Part shown: one piece after another, positions 13,201-22,420 of the stretch | How the letters are laid out: every line of letters begins with the position of its first letter | How positions within the stretch are numbered: the first letter of the stretch is position 1 | NCBI GenBank assembly: GCA_012064415.1 | Contig: SSNU01000199.1 | Coordinates: forward strand, 62,001-126,000 | Origin: Gyrodactylus bullatarudis | Lineage: Eukaryota; Platyhelminthes; Monogenea; Gyrodactylidea; Gyrodactylidae | Direction: 5' to 3' | DNA: 64,000 nt | Notes under the pieces: generated by a model | Told to the model about the DNA's origin: nothing | The model's input: only the letters and a program-made list of their open reading frames with translations | The model's database searches: none | Translations under genes and position numbers: made by a program

Positions 13201-15750
13201 ATTTTCACACATTATTAATTAATGACTAAGGACTTTATGATCAATAAGCGTGGAGTAATAATTTATAATTCTTGAACTATTCAATGGAATCACTGACCTT
13301 TGACCAAAGTCTATATTTATTTTAAGAACAGATCAAGAGAATATTGTCTCGTACGATGATATACTTGTGATGATCTTTGATATTATTTTTGTCGAAATTG
13401 GGATTATATCTTCTTAAACCCAGTTGTATTGATATTCCTATGGCATTTTTGTCCTTTCCAGTGCGAAGATTAAATTACAAAACATGTATAAAAAGAGTAT
13501 TAAAAAGTATTTTTGTAAGTCAGGAGATTTTTTTCTGAACTCTATGATGAAATTACCTGAAAAATTGTGAAAAAATTTAATCAGATCAAAATTTGGCCAT
13601 TTTTTGAATTTAATAGAATGCGGTAAATTTCGAATTTTCAACGTTTGAGCTCATATTTATTTTCGATTTCAAATACTTGTAGAAATTAACTGCAGATTTT
13701 CAAGAAAAAACATCAGGGAAAGAATTCTATTTTGTCTGTAAAGGTTGAGAGAAACTAAATGTTTCCAAGAAAAAAAGTTTTACATGTGAATTTTGGATAA
13801 TCAAATCTTTAGTGATAATCAAATTAAAATGGTTCGATTTACCACAATAAAGACGAATTTCTGTGATCTTCTCTAGCCGAATTTTAATTTTTCTTTCATT
13901 GTCAATCTCAAATATTGGCATTTCAAATCTTCAAAAGTGATAAAAATGTAGGGTTCGGAAGCTGAGGAAAAAAGAAATTCGGTACATTTACGAACTGAAT
14001 TTTGGAAATTCACGGCAAGATATCTGGCCAAAAAATAACAGGATCGAAAATCTATAAACAACAACCTAATGCTCTGATCAAAGGTTAAACCATTAGAAAA
14101 CTATAAATAGTGCAGAAAAGTTAACTATTGAACAAAAATGAAATTAGCTATCGTATCAATTCTCTTCATAGCAGCAGTCCTTGGTAATCCAGTCAGCGAA
14201 TGGACCCGCTTTAAAGGAAAATTCAATAAGCAATACTTATCAGAGGCTGAGGAGCAGAGACGCTTCAAAATCTTCAGTGATAACCTTGAGTTTATCAGAA
14301 AACACAACGCTCTCTACGAGAATGAGGAGAGATCTTTTACTTTGGTCCAAAACGAGTTCTCTGACATGACACACAAAGAATTCCTCGCTTACTTTAATCT
14401 TAACAAAAAATACGATTCTGCCTCAATCGAGAGAAGCAATGTCCAAATCATTGAAGCTACCGAGGAGGATGACCTACCAGATACTTTCGACTGGGTTAAG
14501 GAAGGAGCAGTTACTGAGGTTAAATCCCAAGTGAGTCTCCTAAATAAAATTTCTTTCTTTTCTAATCCCTAAAAATCCCCAGGGTGACTGTGGTTCATGC
14601 TGGGCATTCAGCACAACTGGATCTATGGAAGGTGCCTATTTCCTCATGACAAAAAAACTTCTCTCAATTTCCGAACAACAGCTTGTCGATTGTGACAGCA
14701 AGAACAACGGGTGTCATGGTGGATTTATGGAAACTGCTTACATGTACTTCAAGCACAACAAGCCCATGCTTGAAGCTGACTACGAATATATAGCCGATGA
14801 AGGTGACTGCCAATATGATGCCTCAAAGTCTGTCATGACAAACATTGACTCATATGTTCAGGCTAAAAAAGATGTCAAGAGTCTCATGAAATCTTTGATC
14901 ACCTTTGGACCCCACTCCATTGCAATTGATGCCAGTCCACCAGAATTTCAATTGTATGAGTGAGTCATGCTTTAACTGGTTCACGAATTAACTTAAAACT
15001 GATTAGTATAACGAAAAAATAATTTTTATTTCCTTCTAGAAAAGGTGTCTACAAGATTGATGATTGCAGTTCAACCGAGTTGGACCATGGTGTCCTCTTG
15101 GTCGGCTATGGTACTGAGAAGAAACTTGACTACTGGCTCATCAAAAATAGCTGGGGTAAGAAATGGGGTGACGCCGGTTACATCAAGATGTGGAAATCTA
15201 AAGAGAACATGTGCGGTGTTATGGACGTCGCATCTGCTCCAAAGTTCAAGAACTAAATTTATAATAAAACTTTTCTCATGACATGTAACTTTCTTCAGCC
15301 GAGTAATCAAATTTCTATTTAGCAAAAGATTATTAGGAATGAAAGCGGGCTTTACTTGCCGTTTTTATGAGATCCATTCATTCGACTGTGATTGGTTCAT
15401 AATGATTGACCAATAAAATTACACTTATATCCCAAATATTATAAATTTTTGAATAGAGAAAAATCTTTAATGTTTAATCTCACGTTTTTCTTTATGGGAT
15501 AATAATTTCTGTCTTGTAATGACCGGGCTTTCTTATCTTTGTCCAGATTGGGGTCCTTAATTATACATGGTTTCTTTTTGAAGCTGGGCTTCTCTTTTTT
15601 TTGTCGGATATTACGTGAGTTGGGTGCGAATATTCTGTCTAGTAAGGGTTCTCTCCAACGACTTTGTAGGAATATATCTGCTTGATAACGTTCATTAACT
15701 GTATCAACTTGACCAACTTTTACAAATATCAGAGTCAATTCGACACGAAC
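1292..15750 (-). CDS. Pentameric ligand-gated ion channel subunit without Cys-loop cysteines (six exons, N-terminus missing)
   Basis: Membrane receptor subunit of the pLGIC superfamily. Exons on the minus strand, in order: 15750-15484, 8490-8296, 5041-4907, 3369-3091, 2128-1952, 1567-1292. Each ends at GT and starts after AG, each is a multiple of three, and every junction is phase 0; together they give 442 residues. Extracellular marks: [11 protein letters not shown] and RWREPLLD in exon 1 and [11 protein letters not shown] in exon 2. FPFD (about residues 149-152) marks the Cys-loop site, but the two canonical cysteines are Glu and Leu. M1 is near 230-255. M2 near 260-279 begins NRMQLSM, has the conserved 9' Leu and is followed by [16 protein letters not shown]3 (294-315) and M4 (328-350) are joined by a loop of only about 12 residues. 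A 91-residue tail follows M4. This architecture resembles prokaryotic-type pLGICs. Ligand and ion selectivity cannot be read. The signal peptide and first exon(s) are not identified with confidence. Confidence 0.85.
2400..2452 (-). ncRNA. Degenerate hammerhead-like relic
   Basis: The minus strand carries CTGAAGA followed about 25 bases later by GAAAT. The intervening stem II is poorly paired and stem I is only partly complementary. Probably a decayed copy of the nearby hammerhead motif. Confidence 0.3.
2684..2745 (-). ncRNA. Degenerate hammerhead-like relic
   Basis: The minus strand shows GTCTCATCCACTGAAGAAG and, further on, GGAAATGTTGG. This parallels the better copy at 2921-2974, but stem II is lost. 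Confidence 0.3.
2921..2974 (+). ncRNA. Type I hammerhead ribozyme motif of Penelope type
   Basis: The core CTGAGGA (2929-2935) and GAAA (2959-2962) flank a stem II that closes as GGTAC/GTACC. Stem I pairs CTCATCCG (2921-2928) with TGGAAGAG (2967-2974) in seven of eight positions, counting one wobble. GAAACGTC places a cleavable C at 2966. Stem III is only the self-complementary ACGT, as in dimer-forming minimal hammerheads known from Penelope-like elements. Activity is inferred, not shown. Confidence 0.65.
3878..4242. repeat. Inverted-repeat element in a channel intron
   Basis: The blocks around GTACAATTGGTTCCTTTCC and ATGCCATATAA near 3878-3950 recur inverted near 4130-4242, with an insertion in the right arm. 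No coding content; a MITE-like foldback. Confidence 0.55.
5042..8295. other. Channel intron, nothing recognised
   Basis: A 3.25-kb intron between the exon ending FPFDCQ and the exon starting DLSLIVTSE. Open frames here are short and AT-driven, without family motifs. Confidence 0.5.
8660..9348. repeat. Foldback MITE, family 1
   Basis: Long inverted arms of about 280 bases. The ends read AAGTTGGTTGATATGAAG or close variants, next to TA. The arms contain TTTGGCGCCA and the AATTCGAATTCTTGATG segment. No protein is encoded. At least five full or near-full relatives occur in this window. Confidence 0.75.
10364..10880. repeat. Foldback element, family 3
   Basis: CCAAGAGCTCTACATTTATT at the left returns inverted at the right end, followed inward by matching arms that include GACTTGGAC, CCCATCGA and TTTGTTTATCTTATTC. 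It is about 517 bp, non-coding, and lies in the large channel intron. Confidence 0.7.
10881..11990. other. Channel intron, nothing recognised
   Basis: AT-rich intronic sequence between two foldback elements; no coding or RNA signature seen. Confidence 0.45.
11991..12711. repeat. Foldback MITE, family 1
   Basis: The left end AAGTTGGTTGATATG and right end CATATCAATTAGCTT are both next to TA, consistent with a TA target duplication. Arms of about 280 bases contain two inverted TTTGGCGCCA blocks. About 721 bp, non-coding. Confidence 0.75.
12712..14100. repeat. Partial foldback fragments upstream of the cathepsin gene
   Basis: About 12890-13180 matches the right half of family 1 (TGGGAATTTGGCGCTAC and the following arm). 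About 13560-13940 resembles family 2 (TTTCGATTTCAAATACTTG). The rest is unassigned AT-rich sequence. Confidence 0.45.
14102..14109 (+). promoter_or_regulatory. TATA box of the cathepsin L gene
   Basis: TATAAATA stands 29 bases before the ATG at 14138. With transcription starting about 25-30 bases after a TATA box, the 5' UTR would be only a few bases long. Confidence 0.6.
14138..15256 (+). CDS. Cathepsin L-like cysteine protease (three exons)
   Basis: Secreted or lysosomal papain-family (C1A) endopeptidase, 328 residues, the usual preprocathepsin L length. Exons: 14138-14530, 14583-14959, 15040-15256; introns of 52 and 80 bp with GT-AG ends. Residues 1-16 form a signal peptide ([16 protein letters not shown]). 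An I29 inhibitor propeptide follows, with the ERFNIN-type stretch [17 protein letters not shown]. Mature domain: Gln131 before the GDCGSCWAF block, catalytic Cys137, then GCHGG, His273 in [11 protein letters not shown] and Asn293 in IKNSWG. All catalytic residues are present, so it is probably active. The gene lies wholly inside a 7-kb intron of the channel gene, on the opposite strand, with its stop only 228 bases from the channel exon 15484-15750. The start is fixed by the signal peptide and the TATA box just upstream. Confidence 0.95.
15263..15268 (+). promoter_or_regulatory. Polyadenylation signal of the cathepsin gene
   Basis: AATAAA begins seven bases after the TAA stop, implying a very short 3' UTR. 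Confidence 0.55.
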
Positions 15751-15951
15751 CTAAAAGAAGAAATAATTTCAGAATGACCAAATCTTTATCAGTTTACATA
15801 AATTATTCAGATAATTGGCTTGAGTAAGGAAATTTCTAAATAGTATTAAATATATTTTGTGCATAAAATTATAATGGGAATTATAGTTGATACCACAGAT
15901 TTCATAGCTCTTTACGAAGTTGACACAAAATAGAAAAAAAAATTTTCTAAC

Positions 15952-15978
15952 CATTTTATGCCTGAGTTTGATACTCAT
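15952..15978 (-). CDS. Possible 5' coding exon of the channel
   Basis: An ATG on the minus strand opens a nine-codon stretch ending before GTTAGA. Splicing to 15750 would keep phase 0 and give MSIKLRHKM before VRVELTL. The donor is weak and no signal peptide results, so the true first exon may lie further upstream. Confidence 0.2.
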
Positions 15979-16781
15979 CAGTATAATGGCAGAATTCTAC
16001 ATATTGCTTGAAACATAAAAATTTAGTTTTGTAATTCAAAAGTTATCATTTTTTATGAATAAATTTGTACTGCAACTTATTCAGAATTGAGAAGAAATTT
16101 CAAACAAAAGCTATAATTTTGTAATAAATTTCTTTTAATTTTGATCATTTTTTAAAACAAGTCATAAATATGAAATAACAATAAAAAACCTGTTAGTTTG
16201 ATATTTCTTTCCTCTTTAACCAAAATTGGAATATTGTACAGTGTGTACTGCGAAACTCATGGATTCGCAAAATTATCATCTTTTTTAATAAATGATCGAT
16301 AGATATTTTACTTAAATTCGTTTATACAGATCTTGGCCCAAAATTCTAGTGAAATACTCTTTTGATTCTTTCTTTGAAAATAATTTACTACTATCAAGTA
16401 TCAGACATGAAGTTTTTTTAACGAGATAAATTTCATTTCATTGTCATAAAAATAGACAGGACACATATGCTCACTTGGCATAGCACAAAAAAATTCAGAG
16501 AGGGAGAAAGATAGATTGTCCATTTATAGAATAGGAAATCGTCAGTGAATTCATGGGAATGTTGTTTTGATAGGAGTCCTTTTTTCTAAAATTCTGATTT
16601 TTTTCATTAACAAGCGTACACATCTCTCTCTCTCTCTGTCTGTCTCTTTTGGTATTACTTAATAGTTTTTTCATTCGAAAATAAATCAATTCACTATTAT
16701 AGACAAAAAGTGGATAAGATAAATTTCTTGGGAGGATAACTTTCAGAGTGTACAGCAAATTAAAATTTTTAATCGAACTCA
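15979..16781. other. No gene seen; CT microsatellite
   Basis: AT-rich spacer ending at the 5' truncation of the Penelope element. It contains a CTCTCT run near 16623-16647. Confidence 0.45.
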
Positions 16782-18578
16782 ATGACAAAAAGTGATGCAG
16801 ATATTAGCCGACTATACTTACTCCCTAAAGTTCATAAGGAAGCTGATGATCTTCCGTACAGACCGATCTTAGACATGTCAGCCAGTCCCCAACACATGCT
16901 AGTAAAATGGTTGAACACAAAGCTGATGCCCTTAAGGAATCAAACTTGTCGTTATCCAGTGCCAAACTCAATGAATGTGGTGAAGAAGTTAAGGGAGACA
17001 AACTTTAGCAATACCAAGTTGATATCCTTCGACATATCTTCCCTTTTCACGAATGTGCCCGTGAAAGAAACGGTTAATTTTATTAAACATCAATTATCTT
17101 TATATCCATCCCTTTGCAGCCTTCCTCCCGATATTGTTGGTGAATTGATCAATATGACCGTACGCAACGTCGACTTCAAATTCGGAGGATTGTACTACAA
17201 ACAAATAGATGGTGTCGCAATAGGAAGCCCGATCGGTCCACTATTAGCGGATATGTTCATAGCATCTCTCGAACAAGGTCCCATGAAGCCCATCATTGAC
17301 GATTCCCGGTTGTATATGAGATATATAGACGACACTTTTCTTGTAGTCGATGAGGACAGCAGTATTGACAATCTATCAATTGAACTTAACAACCTTCATG
17401 TCAATATGAGCTTCACACATGAGATAGAGGAGAATAGAACCCTCAGTTTCCTTGACGTGTCAATTGAACGCGATGGTCCCACAGCGAAGACAAGAATTTA
17501 CAGGAAAATGAACGCTCCATCACAATTCTTACCATTTCATAGTTTCTCGCCAAAGGAAATCAAGAAAAGTGTCGTCAGCAATGCATTCCTCAACATTGAA
17601 AGGCTGGTATCTTCAGAATATGTAAAGGAGGAAAAATCAAAGCTCAAAGATCTTTTAGAACGCGATGGTTATCCGAAAGATTTCATTGAGAAGTATTCCC
17701 ATCCAAAACAAAAAGTTCAGGGAGAAGAGGAGAGTGAGATACCAATAACATTAAGTCTTCCTTTTAAAGGTGATACATGCCATGCAATCCTGAGAAGTAA
17801 ATTGACGAACGTGACCAAGAGAACATTTCCCGGCATGAAACTCAAAATTGTCCAATGGTCAACCAAACTGCTCAATGGTCGGAACAAAGATCAAATACCT
17901 AAACTCAAAAGAAAAGGAGTCATCTACCATTTCAAATGTTCATGTGGCTCAGAATATATTGGCCAAACAACTCGAACACTCGGTGAAAGAGTCAGCGAAC
18001 ATTTGAGGCCAAAACACAAAAGTGCGATACAGAATCATCTGAAGGAAACAGGGCACGTCGCAGATGAGTCTAACTTCAAAATTCTATATCAAGTCGATCC
18101 AAGTGCCCCCTGTCGTGTGAGAGAATCTATGCTGAACAGCGCAGAAGGCCACTACATTACGAAATGGAAGCCAGATCTTTGTGTACAGAAAATCTTAGCA
18201 TCAAAACTTGGTTTCAAAGGTCGGGATGTTCATATAAAAAGTGAACAGCTGACAAAAATTAGCAACATTCTGAAACCAAATACCCCACCCCCTCGCGTAA
18301 GCTCAACTCAAATGGATAGAAGTGAAAATAATGAAAAGTTGGCTGTAGCCGATAATCAAATTGTTAATATCCAGAGTTCCGCCCCAGCAACAGGTTCAGA
18401 GTTGGTAATAATTGAAACTAAAGAGAAGTCAACAACAGTTGATAATCAAATTACAAGCCAACCTGTAATTAGCGAGAAGAGAAAGAACGAAAAACGCTCA
18501 GCGACTAAACGAAAAAGAAGAGGTTCCACTGGTCAGTTACAAATTGATGCATTCCTGAAGAGGCAAAAAGTGAAATGA
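16782..18578 (+). mobile_element. Penelope-like element ORF: reverse transcriptase plus GIY-YIG endonuclease
   Basis: 598 residues open to a TGA stop. The reverse transcriptase starts inside the fingers (RLYLLPKVHKE, YRPILDMS), so the N-terminal part seen in the copy at 20650 is missing: a 5' truncation. Catalytic blocks are intact: FDISSLFTNVP with Asp84, QIDGVAIGSPIGP at about 141-153, and YIDD at 181-184. A GIY-YIG nuclease follows near 378-470 (GVIYHFKC, CGSEYIGQTTR). The last 100 residues are basic and low-complexity and end GQLQIDAFLKRQKVK, which resembles a PCNA-interacting (PIP) box beside a nuclear localisation signal (KRSATKRKRRG). PLEs copy by RT priming at a nick made by the nuclease. 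The long uninterrupted frame suggests recent activity, although this copy lacks its 5' end. A hammerhead-like motif lies 99 bases downstream. Confidence 0.92.
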
Positions 18579-18676
18579 GAAGTGATCCCCCCCTGACTTC
18601 TTCGATACGATTTACAATCAGCTCAACCAATGGAAGTGCACAAAAATTTCGCATTGTGATAGTATTTATATGTTAA

Positions 18677-18726
18677 CCAGGGTAGAGTCTGAAGAGACCT
18701 GGCGAAATATAACGTTAATCACTATA
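18677..18726 (+). ncRNA. Hammerhead-like ribozyme motif at the Penelope 3' end
   Basis: CTGAAGA (18689-18695) and GAAA (18704-18707) form the core. Stem I pairs TAGAGT with ACTATA in five of six positions. Stem III contains TAAC/GTTA, and a C at 18720 sits at the cleavage position. Local stem II is almost absent. Instead CCAGG (18677-18681), 5' of stem I, is fully complementary to CCTGG (18698-18702) just before GAAA. The same long-range pairing recurs with different bases in two other copies. Confidence 0.6.
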
Positions 18727-20549
18727 ATATACGTCCGTTTTCTCTAACCTTCCCTCATGAGTTCAGAACCAAATAATAGTAATATTTTTGATGAAGCTCG
18801 ACAATATTATCGTTCAAAATTTTTAAGGAGAAAGATGTGGAATAAACCCGTGTTAATTTCACTGGACTTTAAAGGTGGAAATAGAATTGGCAAGAAATCT
18901 GCACCCGCAGTAACTAATAAGGAATGAAGGAGGAAAAAATCATCTTGGGGGACAAACATTTCGCAAATTTTCGATATCTAGCCATGATCAGAATCTGAAT
19001 GGAGAATTCGAATGATGAATAAAACATATCGTCCAAAACCTGTTTATGAACCGGTTGCAATGCTTTTGTATTAACATTAAAGTGTCGAAAAATTTACTGA
19101 ATTTAATTTCAGCCATTTTTCTCATGATAAAAGCTTAAATATTTTTGTCCTAATCATTTTCAATATTGAAGAGAAGAGGACCAATAGTGGAACCTTGAGA
19201 GTCAAAAACAGGGTGTGTGCTTTTTCAAGTACCAGAACTGGTGGAGAAGTGTAATAATGAAACTTTGACACTATCACTGCAACTTACAGTCATTTTATGA
19301 AATTAGTGGACAGTTTTCCGATATTCGAGGAGAGAGGTAAAATTATCGAAGAGTTTCTCGAATTTAGTGAATTTCTTAAATAATTCAAATTTACAATATT
19401 AAGAGAATGCGATAATTGCAGGTTAGAATCTATTCGAATATAATGGAGAGTTTATCGAAATGGAGAGACATCATTTCGTCTTTAGTGGACAGTTTTTCGA
19501 AATTAGTAAAGAAGCCTAACTTTATCAAGGTATAAAATGGTGGATCCATAGGAAATATGACGGTTATACTCAGCTTTCTTTTTTAATTTTGATACTGAAT
19601 AACTTCTTTTGACCATACTTTCAAATCAATAAAAATTTTCAGTTTTTAAATTCGAATTTTGGCGCCAAATCGAAATTTGAAAAAAGACCATATTTTACTT
19701 TACAACCCAATCAATGTTCAAAAAATTTTAAAATCTTCTCGAATGTTCCAGTTTTTTCTATTTCTATTTGGAAAATAATAAATGTCTGTTTGAAAAAATT
19801 AACATAATGAAAGAAATCCGAAATGAATTGTTTGAAATCTCTCTCTCTCTCTGGATAAATATACATTCATTCTACTGACAATAGATACTTTATATATAGA
19901 AAAAAATAGAATGATATATGTATGTAACAATACAATAATAATATGAAATTGAGTGTTATTGAAAATAATCTTGCTTTATTATTATAATTCGAGAACCATA
20001 TTCTATACATATATATATTGAGTGTTAGTGATACACACTGTATTTTTTCCATCATTTCAAAAATGTTCATATGTATCACGTAGGAGCGTTTATGTCATTC
20101 TCTCCATAGTTAGTTAACAAAATGAATAGATTTATTTTTCTGTTATCATTTTATAATGATTAGATGAAAATCCTTTGACGGGATGTACCAGAAACAATTG
20201 AGAGTGCCTAACATTTTAGGAAGGATAGTAAAAACAAAACTAAGTCCTGATTATAGCTGAAATATTTATGTAAAAGTCCTGCAGAACTAGAAAAATAATC
20301 TGATATTGACATCAGGGAATATCAAAATAGAAAACTTTGATTATGGAGAAGCTTGGCCCATAATAAGAGAGATAATTTCAAGCTGAATTTAAGGATTTTG
20401 ATTTTATTATTTTTGTTGAAAAAAACCTGGGAACAATATTGTGAAGTGACTCGGGCCTTAAATCTTGAAATTATGGGTAACTACTTGGAAGTAGATTTAT
20501 TGATATTTTACAAATGAATTAATTAAAAATGCTATTTGCAAAAAATACG
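18727..20549. other. No gene seen; MITE fragment and microsatellite
   Basis: Contains a family-1 foldback fragment near 19620-19690 (TTTTGGCGCCAAATCG), a CT run near 19838-19853 and a TATATATA run near 20008. Otherwise unassigned. Confidence 0.45.
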
Positions 20550-20619
20550 CCTTGTCCGAAACTCGAACCTTAGGTATGATACTCGCTAGGCAGGCACTCA
20601 ACCAAAGAACTCAACAAGG
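20550..20619 (-). tRNA. tRNA-like sequence (degenerate)
   Basis: 70 bases on the minus strand. The ends CCTTGTT and GACAAGG pair at seven positions (one wobble). GGTTCGAG provides a B-box and T-loop, and TGGTTGAGTGC resembles a D-arm. A T6 run, a possible Pol III terminator, follows four bases later. The T-stem has one mismatch and the anticodon stem is poor, so it is probably a pseudogene or tRNA-derived repeat rather than a working tRNA. It lies just upstream of the second Penelope ORF. Confidence 0.35.
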
Positions 20620-20649
20620 TTTTTTTCTTTATCTTAGACCCATACCAAA

Positions 20650-21798
20650 ATGAATCTTTTTAACGATATGTGTACGAAATCCTATGAGAGGAAGAAAATT
20701 CAGCTTTTAAATTCTATTCTAGAGAGTAAAGATGAGGCTATTTTTCCTGAATTTAATACCTGCGTTTTTATCTTTACAAATAAAACCCTTTCTCTACATG
20801 CCAAGCAAGTTTTAAGTCTTGGTCCCAGATTTTGTATCCCTAATAAAACCAAAATGCAAGTTGAAACTGACATTGGATTTGAAACGTTTCTCGATAGGAC
20901 GAAGGATTTAACCGCCAGCTCGCAAGACGCCAGAGATCGGTTCAACACAGTGACGAAAGATGCTTGGCAACAGTACAAACAGAAAAATGTTGACTTTCAT
21001 TATTTAACAAGAAGCCATTTCAATGCCCTCAGTGAAATAAGAAAAGATCCGGAAGTCATACTTTGCCATCTGGACAAAGGAAGTGGAATCGCACTAGTAC
21101 CCAAAAACGATTATGTCAAGAATGGCAAACTCATTCTCTCTGTTCCGAAGAGATTTCGACCTACTGATGCAGCCAAAGCCTAAACAAGAAACAAAGGATT
21201 TGAAATTGCCTTAACTAAGAGAGTTGATTCCCTACTTTTGGCAGGCCACATCGATGAGACGACGGCTAGAGAAATAAGACCAAAATCAAATGAAATTGGC
21301 AGATTGTACCTACTCCCCAAGGTTCATAAGGATTTATCAAAAGGTTTGCAATATAGACCAATTCTTGACATGTCTGCTACACCCCAGCACAACAATAAAT
21401 GCCCTTTCTGAGCTTCAGTCCGGTGTGCCAGAAGAAGAGTCTGGTTAGAAATGAATTCCTCAAAATTGAACGCCTATCTTCCGAGGTAAATAAACCGTCT
21501 GACAAAGAATTGTTGAAGGAGCTTCTCATGAAAGATGGGTACCCTGAAGCATTTATTAACAAACATTCCAATCTGAGAACTAAGGTTGAAAAAGAAGCTG
21601 AAGATTTAACTCCTATTTATTTGAAGATTCCATTCAAAGGTGATGCTGCACACCAGATTATAAATAACAAGCTGTTTGAAATCTAAGAAGGCGTTCCCTG
21701 GTCATAAACTCAGCATTCTTCCCAAAACAAATAAGTTGATTCCTGATCTGAACAAAGACCTGATTCCATGGTTGGAAAGAAATGGGGTTATATACCTA
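20650..21798 (+). pseudogene. Second Penelope-like copy with the RT core deleted
   Basis: Starts MNLFNDMCTKSYERKK and keeps the N-terminal region absent from the 16782 copy (LDKGSGIALVPKNDY). A TAA stop lies at 21181. The frame then continues through RLYLLPKVHKD and RPILDMSATPQH. From there it jumps to PFLSFSPVCQKKSL, which matches about residue 183 further on in the longer copy plus extra. All of motifs A, B and C are therefore gone. A frameshift near 21680 follows, and the protein ends at NGVIY, the first block of GIY-YIG, where unrelated foldback sequence begins. Clearly non-functional. Confidence 0.85.
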
Positions 21799-21821
21799 TC
21801 ATTAGTTTTAAAAACAAAAAA

Positions 21822-22201
21822 AAATGTTTCAAATTTCCACTTTTTCAACTTTCAAATCCAACATTTTTATCGATTTCAAAGATTTGAAGCAGCTAAATAT
21901 TGATATTCAGGATTAACATTAGACGAAGATTTCGAATTTGGCCGTAGAATTTGAGAGAAAATTACTCTTTCCGAGAAAAAGTTTAATCTCTATATTTTGG
22001 ATCATTTTCCCTCGTGATAATCGAAAAATTCAAATGGTTCGATTTCCCACCGTAATGACGAATTTCTGAAAACTCCTGCAGGCGAATTCGAAATCTTCGT
22101 CTATTGTTGATCCTGAATATCAATATTTAACTGCTTCAAATCTTTGAAATCGATAAAAATTTTGGATTTGAAAGTTGAAAAATTGGAAATTTGAAACATT
22201 T
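21822..22201. repeat. Foldback element, family 2, inserted in the Penelope copy
   Basis: AAATGTTTCAAATTTCC at the left returns inverted at 22201, with arms including ATCGATTTCAAAGATTTGA. Related copies lie at 43889-44249 and, partially, near 30590-30900. The element probably extends to about 22420. It begins where the GIY-YIG frame is lost. Confidence 0.65.
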
Positions 22202-22420
22202 CCGAAATTCAAAAAACGGCTCAATTTTGGTCAGATTTTTTTCGGAAATTTTTTTGTTTTCAAAACTAATCAGCTCATTTCATAGTGGTATCCAAAAAAT
22301 AAATTTTTTCCTGAAATTTTTGGAGAAAATAAGGTCTACTCATAATTGGGTGAAACCTTCACATTCGTGTTTGAGATTCAAAATTTCTTTCAATGAGATC
22401 TTTCAATAATCATTGTCTGA

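Noticed and set aside
17195..17392. Minus-strand open frame inside the Penelope ORF.
   Set aside because: A shadow of the reverse transcriptase coding strand, with no domain of its own.
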